Origin: Fidelibacterota bacterium UBA1134
Lineage (GTDB): Bacteria; Fidelibacterota; Marinisomatia; Marinisomatales; S15-B10
Direction of reading: 5' to 3'
DNA: 36,329 nt
Assembly: GCA_002311975.1 (NCBI GenBank)
Contig: DCAL01000051.1
Span: forward strand, 8,699 to 45,027
Shown in pieces: positions 16,440 to 25,824 of this stretch. Each line of letters opens with the position of its first letter. Positions within the stretch are counted from its first letter, which is position 1. The notes under the pieces are model-generated. The model did no database searches, had not been told where the DNA came from, and worked only from the letters and a program-made list of their open reading frames with translations. The position numbers and the translations under genes are program-made.

Positions 16440-19400
16440 ATGAAGAATCAACGCTCGGTTATCCTCTTTGCGTTGCTATTGATAGTGTCGTTTCCTATCG
16501 CTCTATCTGCACAGAGCGGAGCAGTGGCAGGACGGGTAGCAGACCAAGAAGGCAACCCGCTGGCTGGTGCTAACGTGATAATTATCGGTACAAACCTTGG
16601 TGCAGCCACTGATGCCAATGGTGAGTATGATATAGACAAAGCACCCGTTGGTGAGTTCAAAGTGTCCGCTCACTATATCGGTTTCGCCACCAGCTCTCAG
16701 CAGATAACAGTTCTTGCTGGGACTGTTTCCGAGGCGAACTTCGCCCTGAGGCGATCAGCCATTGACCTGGAAGAGATCGTGGTCACCGGTACGGGTATTG
16801 CCATTGAGAGATCGAAAGTTGGTAACACCGTCGGCGTCATCAACATGGCCGAACTGGAGCTGGCGCCGGTCAGCTCTCTTGATCAGATTCTTACAGGCAG
16901 AGAGCCTGGTGTTCTGGTGAACCTGAACGGCGGCCTGGCTGGTGAAGGTGCTGAGATTCGCATTCGCGGTACATCCAGTATTTCTCAGTCGAACCAACCT
17001 GCCATCTATGTGGACGGTGTCCGCATGGACAACTCTACAAATGCAGGCGGCTACAACTGGAACGGCGGAGTGCCAGGGCGGATGAGCGAAATCAATCCTG
17101 ACGCCATTCAGAGAATTGAAATACTGAAGGGCGCTACGGCGTCGGCCCTCTATGGAAGTAAAGCTTCCAACGGGATCATTAATATTATTACGAAGCAGGG
17201 ATCTATTGGCCGACCGAAGTTTTCGTTCAAAATGGGTCAGACAACGGGCAGCTATAACGAAAGCCGCTACAAGGAAAACACCGGTTTTGGCAGAAGCGAG
17301 ACCTCGGCGGACAGGATGAAGCATATGTATGCAGCTGACGGCACAAATCCCGAAGGCGGCAGCTACTCCGGTAAACCGTGGGAAATTGTATCCATGCCCT
17401 TTTCCGGGATGCTGTACAATCAGGCGTCTGGCCAGACCATGTCGGCAAGCGTTTCCGGGGGAGCACCCGCAGCGACCTATTACGCCAATGTGCGCTATGA
17501 CGCGTATGACGGTCCCTTTGACAACAATGCAACGCTGGGTGGTTTACCCGTGGGTGACGGCACCGATACTGACAACAAGTTTATGGCTAACGCCACACTC
17601 AATATCATAGCCACGGATAAACTCCGTTTCAGAATCGGCACAGCTTACACGGGCCGTAAACAGAGCACCATTCAGAACAATAACAACATCTACGGTATTA
17701 CCTCTCTCATTCAGATGGGTAGGCCTGACTTTGCCACGTCACTCAGCTTTGGAGATGCTGTTGACAACTATACCGGTTCCTTTGCCTGGGCCACGGCGCG
17801 GGAAGTCACGAACCGTCAGCTCCACTCCGAGTCTGACAATACTCTGGTTACTATGAGCACGACGTACAAACCGGCTAGCAACCTCAATGTGAGAGGGACG
17901 TTCGGTATGAACATGACCAACGGCCGCGGTGAGAATTACATGCCGTATAACTGGAATGTGGATAATAAATCGAGTTACTACACGGCCGGCTATCTGGCCG
18001 TTGGGCGGCGGCAGCAGAAGGAGACGACTCTCGACGTAAAGGTTGACCATTCTCTACAGATGGGGAACCTGTCGTTTTCGACGCTGGCAGGATTCAACGC
18101 TAACCGCAAGGTTGTCAAGTTTATCGAAGGATGGGGCAATCAGTTCCCTGGCCCCGGCCTGTTGGTACTTGATGCGCTGAACGCACCAGCAGCCGGTTCA
18201 TACTTTGAAGAGGTCATCGAGGCTGGCTACCTGTTTCAGGAGACCATGGGAGTTGGTGAATACCTTTTCGCCACGGTCAGTGCCCGCTTGGACGCCACAA
18301 GCACGTTTGGAGAGGAGTTTTCGACCGTTACTTATCCCCGTGCAGGACTGTCGTATAGACTCTCTGAACAGTTAGGCGCACTGGGCCCAGTGAGTACACT
18401 TCGCCTGAGAGGGTCCTGGGGTCAGTCCGGCAACCAGCCGGGAGCTTTCGACAAGTACACAAGCTATAATCCATCCTCTTCCGTTGAAGGACCGGGTCTG
18501 CGACCCGGTAACGTAGGTAACCCGGCGCTGGGACCGGAGATCACAAGCGAGACAGAGTTTGGATTTGACTACGGTCTCTTAAATGATCGGATCGGTGGTG
18601 AGTTTGTCTTCTTCAGCAAGAGGACCACTGATGGATTGGTGCCGCAATCCTTTCCTCCTTCTGGCGGTTTTAGCTCTACCCAGCTGGTCAATATTGGTGA
18701 ATGGACGGCATCCGGGTGGGAGGCGTCGCTGGACGCGAACGTTACACGAACCAAGGCGGTGACCGTCGATGTGTTTGCCACCCTCTCCTACATGGAAGAC
18801 GAGTTGGTAAGCCTGGGCGGCGCCCCGGAGCAGAAAGTGGGCGGTTCTTATCCCCGTTACCGCAACTTCCTGACAGAAGGGTTCCCCATTGCGGCACTCT
18901 TCGGCACCAAGCTGCAGGATTGTGAATATCCTATTGATTCCAACGGTGATGGCGAGTGTGATGATAAAGCGACACTGCTGGCGTTTTTTGATACGGGTGA
19001 TCTCATGAACCTGCTCTCAGGGTGGAAGCCGGCCGTGGCTGTCCCGACGGACGCAGATGTAACAGCGAAGCGCGCCAAGACAGCTGGCGACCCGCTGGCG
19101 TGGTATCTCGGTAAACCGAGACCGGACTATACCGGCAGTTTCGGCATTAACATTACGCTCATGAACAATATTAGAATCAGTTCGCTTTTTGAGGCGCGCT
19201 GGGGCAACTATGGTTTGTCGAATTTGACGGATGCGTTCCGTAAGTCCAATCCGTACATCGGGCGCAACTTCTTTGGCTCCACGCAGACAGAGCGTGACTT
19301 CATGACGGGTGGCGTCAACAGTAATTACGAACCTCAGTATGATCCTGCGGCCCGCCTTGAAGCGGCAAAGACCTGGGTTACCACATACCAGTCTCTGTCG

Positions 19401-19691
19401 CCCTACAGCGGTCTAAATCTGATTGAAGATGGCGATTTCATCCGCTGGCGCGAGCTGAGCATTACCTACTCGCTGCCCAAGGAGATGGTGGCAAAGTTCG
19501 GCCTCAGCAATATGTCGTTCACTTTCGCCGGGCGTAATATTAAGATGTGGACTGATTACGCCGGTGTCGACCCCGAGCTAAATGCAGGCAGTGCGCAGGA
19601 CGGTGGCCTTGACATGTTCCGTGAGAGTATTGACGCCTTTGGTGTACCCGTGCCGAGGCTCTACACGCTCTCCGCGAACTTCGGATTCTAG
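16440..19691 (+). CDS. SusC/RagA-type TonB-linked outer-membrane transporter
   Basis: A protein of 1083 residues. It has a signal peptide (MKNQRSVILFALLLIVSFPIALSAQ) and a carboxypeptidase-regulatory-like domain at about 26-112 (VAGRVADQEGNPLAGANVIIIG, TDANGEYDI). A TonB plug follows at about 115-250, with DLEEIVVTGTG, IRIRGTSSIS, PAIYVDGVRMDN and the SusC hallmark RIEILKGATASALYGSKASNGIINI. A beta-barrel runs to a terminal phenylalanine (LSANFGF), as barrel-assembly signals require. SusC proteins import oligosaccharides or peptides with a SusD lipoprotein lid, powered by TonB-ExbBD (not in this window). AGGAG is 9 bases before the ATG. The SusD gene follows after 30 bases. The substrate cannot be read from the sequence. 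Confidence 0.95.
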   Translation: MKNQRSVILFALLLIVSFPIALSAQSGAVAGRVADQEGNPLAGANVIIIGTNLGAATDANGEYDIDKAPVGEFKVSAHYIGFATSSQQITVLAGTVSEANFALRRSAIDLEEIVVTGTGIAIERSKVGNTVGVINMAELELAPVSSLDQILTGREPGVLVNLNGGLAGEGAEIRIRGTSSISQSNQPAIYVDGVRMDNSTNAGGYNWNGGVPGRMSEINPDAIQRIEILKGATASALYGSKASNGIINIITKQGSIGRPKFSFKMGQTTGSYNESRYKENTGFGRSETSADRMKHMYAADGTNPEGGSYSGKPWEIVSMPFSGMLYNQASGQTMSASVSGGAPAATYYANVRYDAYDGPFDNNATLGGLPVGDGTDTDNKFMANATLNIIATDKLRFRIGTAYTGRKQSTIQNNNNIYGITSLIQMGRPDFATSLSFGDAVDNYTGSFAWATAREVTNRQLHSESDNTLVTMSTTYKPASNLNVRGTFGMNMTNGRGENYMPYNWNVDNKSSYYTAGYLAVGRRQQKETTLDVKVDHSLQMGNLSFSTLAGFNANRKVVKFIEGWGNQFPGPGLLVLDALNAPAAGSYFEEVIEAGYLFQETMGVGEYLFATVSARLDATSTFGEEFSTVTYPRAGLSYRLSEQLGALGPVSTLRLRGSWGQSGNQPGAFDKYTSYNPSSSVEGPGLRPGNVGNPALGPEITSETEFGFDYGLLNDRIGGEFVFFSKRTTDGLVPQSFPPSGGFSSTQLVNIGEWTASGWEASLDANVTRTKAVTVDVFATLSYMEDELVSLGGAPEQKVGGSYPRYRNFLTEGFPIAALFGTKLQDCEYPIDSNGDGECDDKATLLAFFDTGDLMNLLSGWKPAVAVPTDADVTAKRAKTAGDPLAWYLGKPRPDYTGSFGINITLMNNIRISSLFEARWGNYGLSNLTDAFRKSNPYIGRNFFGSTQTERDFMTGGVNSNYEPQYDPAARLEAAKTWVTTYQSLSPYSGLNLIEDGDFIRWRELSITYSLPKEMVAKFGLSNMSFTFAGRNIKMWTDYAGVDPELNAGSAQDGGLDMFRESIDAFGVPVPRLYTLSANFGF

Positions 19692-19721
19692 GATCAGGAA
19701 ATGAAAATCGGAGGAATTGAT

Positions 19722-21059
19722 ATGTTAGTCAAAATCAAAAAACTCTCGGCACTGTTCATCGTGCCCGGCGCCCTGATCTTGAGTCTGGGTACTGTGGGAT
19801 GTGACTTGGATGCAGAGAACCCCAACTCCCTTGTGGAGGACGACCTGACCAACCCTGCTGTGGCGGGAGCCCTTGCTAACGGCGCTCTCAACACACTCAG
19901 CCTCGGGACAGGATATGTACTGTGCCCCGTTTCGGTTGCCAGCGATGAGGCGACGTGGATTGGTTCCCGGGACGCATGGGGATCACTGGATAAAGGCCAG
20001 ATTTCAGACGTCTATAATGAGTTTGTGGACTTTGTCTGGCCGTATATTACTGAGGGACGGTGGATGTGCGACCGGGCCGTAACTGGACTTGAAGCGTTTA
20101 AGAGTGACGGCATTCTGAGCAATGATATCCTACTGGCGAAGGCTTATCTCTATGCCGGCGCTGTCAGGTGTGTTATTGCTGACAGCTTCGAGGATTTTGT
20201 CTATTCGGACAAGACGGTTTCCGGTCAGCCCATAGGGACGGGCAACATGATGCAGGTTTATGATGAGGCTATGACGCTCTTTAAGTCCGGCCTCGCCATT
20301 GCTCAGTCAGAAGGTGATACGGACCTGGAAGCGGTCTTCCACGGCATGCTGGCTCGTGCAGCGTTCTCCAAGGAAGTACACAGCAATATCGGCAACGCCG
20401 GTGGAGTTGTCACCGCCAGCATGGCCGCGTCACACGCCCAAGATGCACTGGACATCTGGGATGCAACATCCACGTGGCAGCTGCAATACTCTTCATCCAC
20501 CGTGTCGAATGAGTTCTCGTGGCAGATTAACGGGCGGTCTGAGCTTGAGTTCGGTTTCGACCCCGGCACGCAGGCGGGTGATGACCTTCCCGAAGACCTC
20601 ATTGATACAGATCTGAGTGTTAATGTTGTGGATCTTCAGGGTAACGACATGGGTCCTGCCGATCCGCGTTTGGCAGCCATTGCACTGGACTTCTTTTCGA
20701 ACCGCGGCGGAACGGACTATGCGCCCGTCACCATGGTTTCGGGAGCCGAAATGTACCTGATTCTTGCTGAGAATGCTTACGCCTCAGGCAATGACGATGA
20801 TGCGCTGACGTATCTCAACATGAACAGGACAGGCATGACAGCTTACGACGGCAGCAACGCCTCAGTGGCTGATGCTATAGTGCATGAGCGCCGCGCAAAC
20901 CTCTACGCGCAGGGGAAGCGTCTTCTGGATATGTACCGCTTTGGTGCAACATCGGTGCTGTGGGAATCTCAGTATGATGCACTCGGTTCTCCGGGTAGCC
21001 TGTTCCCTATCACCATTCAGGAGATCAGGGCGAACGAATTTGTGCTTCAGCCCGGATAA
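19722..21059 (+). CDS. SusD/RagB-type surface lipoprotein, partner of SusC
   Basis: A protein of about 445 residues. The N-terminus (MLVKIKKLSALFIVPGALIL, then SLGTVGC) is a lipoprotein signal with the lipidated cysteine at residue 27. SusD-family features follow: AENPNSLVEDDLTNPAVAGALANGA near the mature N-terminus, helical TPR-like stretches (LLAKAYLYAGAVRCVIADSF, EMYLILAENAYASGNDDDAL) and a C-terminal ERRANLYAQGKRLLDMYRFG helix. SusD binds the substrate and closes the SusC barrel from outside. I chose ATG 19722 because GGAGG at 19711-19715 sits 6 bases upstream. An in-frame ATG at 19701 would place that site inside the gene. The gene ends at a strong terminator. Confidence 0.92.
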   Translation: MLVKIKKLSALFIVPGALILSLGTVGCDLDAENPNSLVEDDLTNPAVAGALANGALNTLSLGTGYVLCPVSVASDEATWIGSRDAWGSLDKGQISDVYNEFVDFVWPYITEGRWMCDRAVTGLEAFKSDGILSNDILLAKAYLYAGAVRCVIADSFEDFVYSDKTVSGQPIGTGNMMQVYDEAMTLFKSGLAIAQSEGDTDLEAVFHGMLARAAFSKEVHSNIGNAGGVVTASMAASHAQDALDIWDATSTWQLQYSSSTVSNEFSWQINGRSELEFGFDPGTQAGDDLPEDLIDTDLSVNVVDLQGNDMGPADPRLAAIALDFFSNRGGTDYAPVTMVSGAEMYLILAENAYASGNDDDALTYLNMNRTGMTAYDGSNASVADAIVHERRANLYAQGKRLLDMYRFGATSVLWESQYDALGSPGSLFPITIQEIRANEFVLQPG

Positions 21060-21087
21060 AGCAAAACCTTAAACTGTAGTTTGGAAG

Positions 21088-21123
21088 CGTGGGCTCCCTA
21101 TTAGTGGGGCCCACGTTTTTTTT
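21088..21123 (+). terminator. Rho-independent terminator after the SusD gene
   Basis: CGTGGGCTCC (21088-21097) pairs with GGGGCCCACG (21106-21115) with one G-T pair and one mismatch, around an 8-base loop. Eight T residues (21116-21123) follow directly. Confidence 0.88.
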
Positions 21124-21158
21124 GTACTGTGACGGCAAAGGTCTGTAAATTATCACTC

Positions 21159-21824
21159 ATGGGGAAGTTGCGCCAACAGACAGTTGCTCTCTATCTGGCG
21201 GGGACAGTTTTTCTCACCTTAGCTCCAACAGTTTCGCTGGCGGAAAAGGGTGCAGGGAAGCCTGTTGTGGCATTTATCGGTGCTGAGCTCGAGGGCATTC
21301 CTGAACCACACCACAAGAGACTGTTAGAGCGGCTTGATAATCTCTTCTCGGAACAGAAAGGGTATCTGTATATGGGGCCTGAGGCTGTGATCTCATCGGT
21401 TGATCATTCCATGGTGATGAAGGCCCTTGCCACAAGAGAGAAGGAACTGCTTCTTGCGTTGGCGGACACAATCGGCGCAGATTATCTTTTTATGGCAAAG
21501 CTAAAAAATCGCTCGGATGAGCCGGGCCGCGTCATGCTGGTAGGAGATGTGGCGCGCTTTGACTGTAGCAATGGACAGTTGTACAGGGTGGAAGTTCTCA
21601 AGTATGTAGAGAACGTGGGAGTGGAACTGGCCAGAATCAGACTTAATCTGGTTGATACCATCATGGAAGATACCAAAGCGTCAGCCAACACAATCTTGTG
21701 GGTCTTTGCAACTATTGCCTTTTTGGGCGCGCTGATGCTGTTGTTGCTGAAGACTGAAGTTAAGTTGGGCGGTGAGGGGACTGGCGGTGATGGTGGTACG
21801 GGCGATCCGACAATGATTCAGTGA
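21159..21824 (+). CDS. Unrecognised exported, C-terminally anchored protein
   Basis: A protein of about 221 residues with no family I can name. It starts with a signal peptide (MGKLRQQTVALYLAGTVFLTL, ending VSLAEKG). A mixed alpha/beta domain of about 130 residues follows, including ALADTIGADYLFMAKLKNRS, faintly like the nucleotide-free CsgG/TolB-N type of outer-membrane-associated domain. One transmembrane helix lies near the end (TILWVFATIAFLGALMLLLL), with a glycine-rich tail (GGEGTGGDGGTGD). The ATG at 21159 is preferred for the signal peptide. A GTG at 21129 begins only 6 bases after the terminator T-run. No good ribosome site is seen. A Gfo/Idh/MocA gene follows after 35 bases and may be co-transcribed. 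Confidence 0.6.
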   Translation: MGKLRQQTVALYLAGTVFLTLAPTVSLAEKGAGKPVVAFIGAELEGIPEPHHKRLLERLDNLFSEQKGYLYMGPEAVISSVDHSMVMKALATREKELLLALADTIGADYLFMAKLKNRSDEPGRVMLVGDVARFDCSNGQLYRVEVLKYVENVGVELARIRLNLVDTIMEDTKASANTILWVFATIAFLGALMLLLLKTEVKLGGEGTGGDGGTGDPTMIQ

Positions 21825-21859
21825 GTGATGAGCTAAGAGTAGCAGGCGCGAGGTAAGCT

Positions 21860-23470
21860 ATGAATGATAAGACCAGACAACCCGATAAACAGTCAGCCAG
21901 TGATCCGGGAACAAGACTCGGACGGCGGGACGTCTTAAAGGCTCTTGCGTCAATTCCGGCCATGGCCCTGTTTGTCTATGAACTGCTGAAAAAGAGAGCA
22001 TTTGATGGATTGAGAAAGCTGAACATCCTCTCCGAGCTAGGGGCGCCCATGGAGGCGCCGGCTGTTGTACCTCCCAGGGCATCGGGAGAACTGATTCGGC
22101 TCGGTATCATAGGCTATGGCGGCAGAGGGGAACACCTTACGAGGGGCGCCGGCTTCGCACACTCTGACTGGACAGAGAGAAAAGCGGCGGACGCCAAGAA
22201 GAACAGGCTCGACAAGGCTTTTGAAACATTCATGAAGCAGCAGGATTTGAATGTTGTCATAAACGGCGTCTGCGACCTTTTTGATGTGCGTGCTGAAAGG
22301 GTCATGGCTGCCTCCAAAAATGATCTCAGGCCAGGCGCGGGCACACGGACACTTACAGAGGCAAGACGGTACAGACACTACACAGAGCTCCTTAACAGCA
22401 AGGATATTGATGCTGTCATTGTGGCTACTCCGGATCACTGGCATTCGCGCATAACGATAGATGCTCTGGAAGCTGGCAAGCACGTCTACTGTGAGAAATG
22501 TATGACACGGACTATCGAGGAAGCATTTGCGGTCCGCAAAGCAGTAAAGAGGACAGGAAACGTGTTTCAGCTGGGGCATCAGAACAGGCAGGTAGAAACA
22601 TATGAGCAGGCGAGAAGAATTGTTGAGAGCGGGATACTGGGCCTTGTGACGCTTGTTGAGGTAACCACAAACCGCAATTCACCCGGCGGAGCATGGGTGT
22701 GGGGTATCCATCCGGACGGAAACCCAAAGACCATCGACTGGCAGACATTTCAGCAGCCGTCACCTAACAAGGTGCCGTTCAGCCTGGAGAGATTCTTCCG
22801 CTGGAGGTGCTGGTATGATTACGGCACGGGACTGTCGGGAGATCTGTTTTCCCACGAATTTGACGCTTTCAACCAGATAATGAACGTGGGCATTCCCAAG
22901 TATGCCGTTGCCAGCGGCGGTATTTACCGCTATAAGGACGGCCGCGACGTGCCGGATGTTTTTCAGGTGACATTCGAGTATCCCGACAAAAACCTGACAT
23001 TGATCTACAGTTCGACGCTGGCGTCAGGGAGAAACCGGGGAAATCTATTTATGGGACACGATGCAACCATGCAACTCGGCAATGAGGGGTCAGCTTCCAG
23101 CAGTCCGTTGAGCGTGACGGCTGATCATCAGTCAACAAGGTTCAGGCAGAAAATCGATAGTGGCGAGATCAGTACTTCACTGCCGCTTTTCGCCTACAGT
23201 CCTGGATCGAGGCAAATTGACGGAATTACATCCGCCAGCGCAAAATATTTTGCCAGCAAAGGGCTTGTATATACGTATCGTGGCGGCAAAAGGGTTGACC
23301 CCACGCATCTTCATATAAAGGACTGGTTAGATGGAATCCGCCACGGCACAACACCCAGATGTAACATTGATGTAGGTTTTGAAGAGGCTATTGCGTGCCA
23401 TATGGCCACCAAAGCTTTTCTGGAGGGCAGGCGGGTGGAGTGGGATTCAGTGAATGAAAAAGTGATTTAG
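21860..23470 (+). CDS. Tat-type Gfo/Idh/MocA oxidoreductase with E-K-C motif (paralogue 1)
   Basis: A protein of 536 residues. The N-terminus has a twin-arginine motif (GRRDVLKALASIPAMALF, R22-R23) followed by a hydrophobic stretch but no clear A-x-A site, so it may be exported and kept as a membrane anchor. The Rossmann domain follows (LIRLGIIGYGGRGEH; VIVATPDHWHSRI), then the Gfo C-terminal domain with WRCWYDYGTGLSGDLFSHEFDAFNQI (H332). The active-site motif usually written E-K-P reads E212-K213-C214. Family members oxidise or reduce sugar hydroxyls with tightly bound or free NAD(P). The ribosome site is GAGGTAAG. A close paralogue lies at 28993-30657 on the other strand. The substrate is unknown. 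Confidence 0.9.
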   Translation: MNDKTRQPDKQSASDPGTRLGRRDVLKALASIPAMALFVYELLKKRAFDGLRKLNILSELGAPMEAPAVVPPRASGELIRLGIIGYGGRGEHLTRGAGFAHSDWTERKAADAKKNRLDKAFETFMKQQDLNVVINGVCDLFDVRAERVMAASKNDLRPGAGTRTLTEARRYRHYTELLNSKDIDAVIVATPDHWHSRITIDALEAGKHVYCEKCMTRTIEEAFAVRKAVKRTGNVFQLGHQNRQVETYEQARRIVESGILGLVTLVEVTTNRNSPGGAWVWGIHPDGNPKTIDWQTFQQPSPNKVPFSLERFFRWRCWYDYGTGLSGDLFSHEFDAFNQIMNVGIPKYAVASGGIYRYKDGRDVPDVFQVTFEYPDKNLTLIYSSTLASGRNRGNLFMGHDATMQLGNEGSASSSPLSVTADHQSTRFRQKIDSGEISTSLPLFAYSPGSRQIDGITSASAKYFASKGLVYTYRGGKRVDPTHLHIKDWLDGIRHGTTPRCNIDVGFEEAIACHMATKAFLEGRRVEWDSVNEKVI

Positions 23471-23780
23471 CCTGAGTTACAGGACTTGAGTTAAGAATCC
23501 GAGGAGGAGAGTTGACTTAAGGACTAGGAAATCAGCACCATCGCTCTTAACTCGCTGAATCCTTCAAAAACGGCGTTACCTTGCCAGGGCCGTGAACGCC
23601 CTGCTTTCAGTATGGCGTTCTTTGATCTCCGCCTTAAAGGACGCGGCTATGTATGGAATAGTTCTCATGAATTTCGCCAGGAGGCCCAGGCCTATAATGA
23701 TTATCCAGAGTTAATGGCGAGGGGGCAGTTTAACCATCTGGTGAGAGTGGCGGTCTTTTACTTTTCTGTCCCATCTCGGC
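23471..23780. other. Gap between convergent genes, nothing recognised
   Basis: 310 bases between a + strand and a - strand gene end. There are small inverted repeats (GAGTTAAG 23488-23495 with CTTAACTC 23546-23553; GGCGTT and AACGCC around 23573-23601) that could help termination. A 72-codon open frame at 23612-23830 has no family character and runs into the opposite gene. I see no RNA gene. Confidence 0.5.
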
Positions 23781-24731
23781 CTAACCGAGTTCAGTCCGAA
23801 CCCGCTCTAATAGTGTCTTCGTCGCCTTAATTCCGTCCATTTCACTGAACCCGTCCCCCTCGTATTCCACGCCTACATAGCTGCTGTAGCCGGCATCGAG
23901 GACAATATTCATCATCTGAACGTAGTCAGTGTGAATTTCATTGCCGTCTGAATCGAAGTCGTGGCTCTTGGCACTGACGGCTTTGGCATAGGGCATGAGT
24001 TCGGAGACCCCCTTATAGCGGTCGTATTCATCAAAACAGTCCCCTTCCCACAATCCGGGCCCTGACTTCTGAACACAAAAATTTCCAAAGTCAGGCAGCG
24101 TACCGCATCCTGGATGATCTACTTTCTTAATCACATTAGAGAGCCACTGTCCATTGCTGGAGAGACCACCGTGGTTCTCTACAATAACCTTGATGTTCTT
24201 CCGATCTCCAAATTCTGTCAGGCGGCGCAGCCCGTCCGCTGCTAGTTTCATCTGTTCCTCATAGGTTCCGTCGCTTCGGGCGTTGACCCTTATGGAGTGG
24301 CAGCCGAGAAACTTCGCCGCCGTCACCCATTTGTAGTGATTCTCGATGGCCTGTTTGCGGGCTGATTCATCTGGATCCCCGAGGTTTCCTTCAGAATCGC
24401 ACATGATGAGCAAACTCTTGACGCCTTCGCCGTCAGCGCGGGAAACCATCTCTTTCAGGTAGTCTTTGTCTTGCGCCTTTTCAAAGAAGAAAGTATTTAC
24501 ATATTCCACCGCATCAATGCCAAATTCTCCTCTGGCGATCTTAGCGAAATCGAGATGATTGATCTCGCCGCTCCATAAAGCCCTATGAAGAGACCACTCA
24601 GCCAAGGATATTTTGAACAATGGTTCTTCTACCCGGCTCGATAATCTCGTGCCCGGTAATCCCATGACAGTCAAACCTCCGGCAAGTGTGACGGACTGTT
24701 TCAGGAATGCCCGCCTGTCTATTATTTCCAT
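23781..24731 (-). CDS. Tat-type sugar isomerase/epimerase-like TIM-barrel protein
   Basis: A protein of 316 residues of the xylose-isomerase-like TIM-barrel superfamily (AP endonuclease 2). It has an N-terminal Tat motif (DRRAFLKQ) followed by a hydrophobic stretch (SVTLAGGLTVMGLPG). Expected metal-binding residues are visible: E185 in KVIVENHGG, D214 in TLPDFGNF, H257 in KSHDFD and E289 in VGVEYEG. Family members isomerise or epimerise sugars, and related ones act on keto-sugars. The start has an excellent ribosome site (GAGGAGG, 7 bases before ATG 24731). It is divergent from apbE by about 45 bases. Export and the neighbouring dehydrogenases suggest work on an oxidised sugar outside the cytoplasm, which is inference. 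Confidence 0.88.
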   Translation of the reverse strand: MEIIDRRAFLKQSVTLAGGLTVMGLPGTRLSSRVEEPLFKISLAEWSLHRALWSGEINHLDFAKIARGEFGIDAVEYVNTFFFEKAQDKDYLKEMVSRADGEGVKSLLIMCDSEGNLGDPDESARKQAIENHYKWVTAAKFLGCHSIRVNARSDGTYEEQMKLAADGLRRLTEFGDRKNIKVIVENHGGLSSNGQWLSNVIKKVDHPGCGTLPDFGNFCVQKSGPGLWEGDCFDEYDRYKGVSELMPYAKAVSAKSHDFDSDGNEIHTDYVQMMNIVLDAGYSSYVGVEYEGDGFSEMDGIKATKTLLERVRTELG

Positions 24732-24775
24732 TTCTTTTCCTCCTCGATTCTCCCAGAATTTAGTTGATTTGTCCC

Positions 24776-25822
24776 GTGCTTAGAACACTCTTTATTTTCA
24801 CCTCTTTCTGGTTTCTGATGTCATCCTGTGGCGAGTCGAAACGCGAAATTGTGCTTAACGGAAGAACTATGGGCACCACCTATCAGATAAAGTTATTATC
24901 ACAGCAAGGCTTGAGAGCTGTGGGAGTTCTGAAAACGGAGATCGACTCCGTCCTTGCCCAGGTAAACAGGCAGATGTCCCTCTACCAGTACGGCAGCGAG
25001 ATCAACGCCTTCAACCGCTCTTTATCCACAGAAGCGTTTGCGGTTTCTGAAGAATTCGCGTTTGTCCTTGGCAGGGCCCTCTACTGGTCAGCCGTGACAG
25101 ACGGGGCCTTTGATGTGACTATATTCCCACTTCTTTTTCTCTGGGGATTCGGGCCGGGCCAGGAGACAGACCCTCTTACCGTGTTTCCGGACAAGACCAC
25201 CGTTCAGAACAAATTGGTACATGTGGGGTACGGCAAGCTGAAGGTAGTGCAACAGACGCTGATTAAGAACGATCCCCATGTAAGGATTGATCTTAACGCC
25301 ATCGCCAAAGGTTTTGGCGTAGACGCTGTTTACGACTATCTTCAGTCTCAGGACGTTGCTCATATGATGGTGGAAATTGGCGGCGAAGTGCGCGTTAGAG
25401 GGAAGAATCAGAACGGCCATTCCTGGACCATTGCTATCGAGTGCCCCCATCTGTCCGCTGATTCGGAGAGGACTTTTGATTGGATCTGTGAATTGAAAGG
25501 AGGTGCTGTGGCAACGTCAGGGGATTACAGGAATTTCTTTGAAGTGGACGGCGAGGTTTTCTCACACGAGATCGACCCAACAAGTGGCTATCCTGCCAAA
25601 ACTAAAGTGGCCTCCGCCACCGTCACTGCTCCTAATTGTACTGATGCTGACGCGCTGGCCACTGCCCTCATGGTGATGGATGTTAACGAAGGGATGAAGC
25701 TCGTAGAATCACTTCCGGAGGTGGAGGCGTTCCTGCTGGTGAGGGAGTCCGCCAGTCAGTTTACATCCCGCCGCAGCTCCGGCATGACCATTAGGGCCGT
25801 TGGAAAGGACTCAGATAGGTAG
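24776..25822 (+). CDS. apbE: ApbE-type FAD:protein FMN transferase (lipoprotein)
   Basis: A protein of about 348 residues. A lipoprotein signal (LRTLFIFTSFWFLMSSC) precedes the ApbE domain. Signatures are GRTMGTTYQIK, QMSLYQYGSEINAFN, TDGAFDVTIFPL with WGFG, the FAD-binding DLNAIAKGFGVD, VEIGGEVRVRG, ATSGDYRNFFEVDG, HEIDPTSGYP and DADALATALMVM. ApbE transfers FMN from FAD onto threonine or serine of extracytoplasmic redox proteins such as NqrB/C or RnfG. GTG 24776 or TTG 24764 could start it; GTG gives the tighter signal. No ribosome site is evident. It converges on the DUF1080 gene with 2 bases between stops. No flavinylation target is visible in the window. Confidence 0.95.
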   Translation: MLRTLFIFTSFWFLMSSCGESKREIVLNGRTMGTTYQIKLLSQQGLRAVGVLKTEIDSVLAQVNRQMSLYQYGSEINAFNRSLSTEAFAVSEEFAFVLGRALYWSAVTDGAFDVTIFPLLFLWGFGPGQETDPLTVFPDKTTVQNKLVHVGYGKLKVVQQTLIKNDPHVRIDLNAIAKGFGVDAVYDYLQSQDVAHMMVEIGGEVRVRGKNQNGHSWTIAIECPHLSADSERTFDWICELKGGAVATSGDYRNFFEVDGEVFSHEIDPTSGYPAKTKVASATVTAPNCTDADALATALMVMDVNEGMKLVESLPEVEAFLLVRESASQFTSRRSSGMTIRAVGKDSDR

Positions 25823-25824
25823 CG

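Noticed and set aside
23612..23830. A 72-residue open frame between convergent genes
   Set aside because: No family character, no ribosome site, and it overlaps the end of the opposite TIM-barrel gene.
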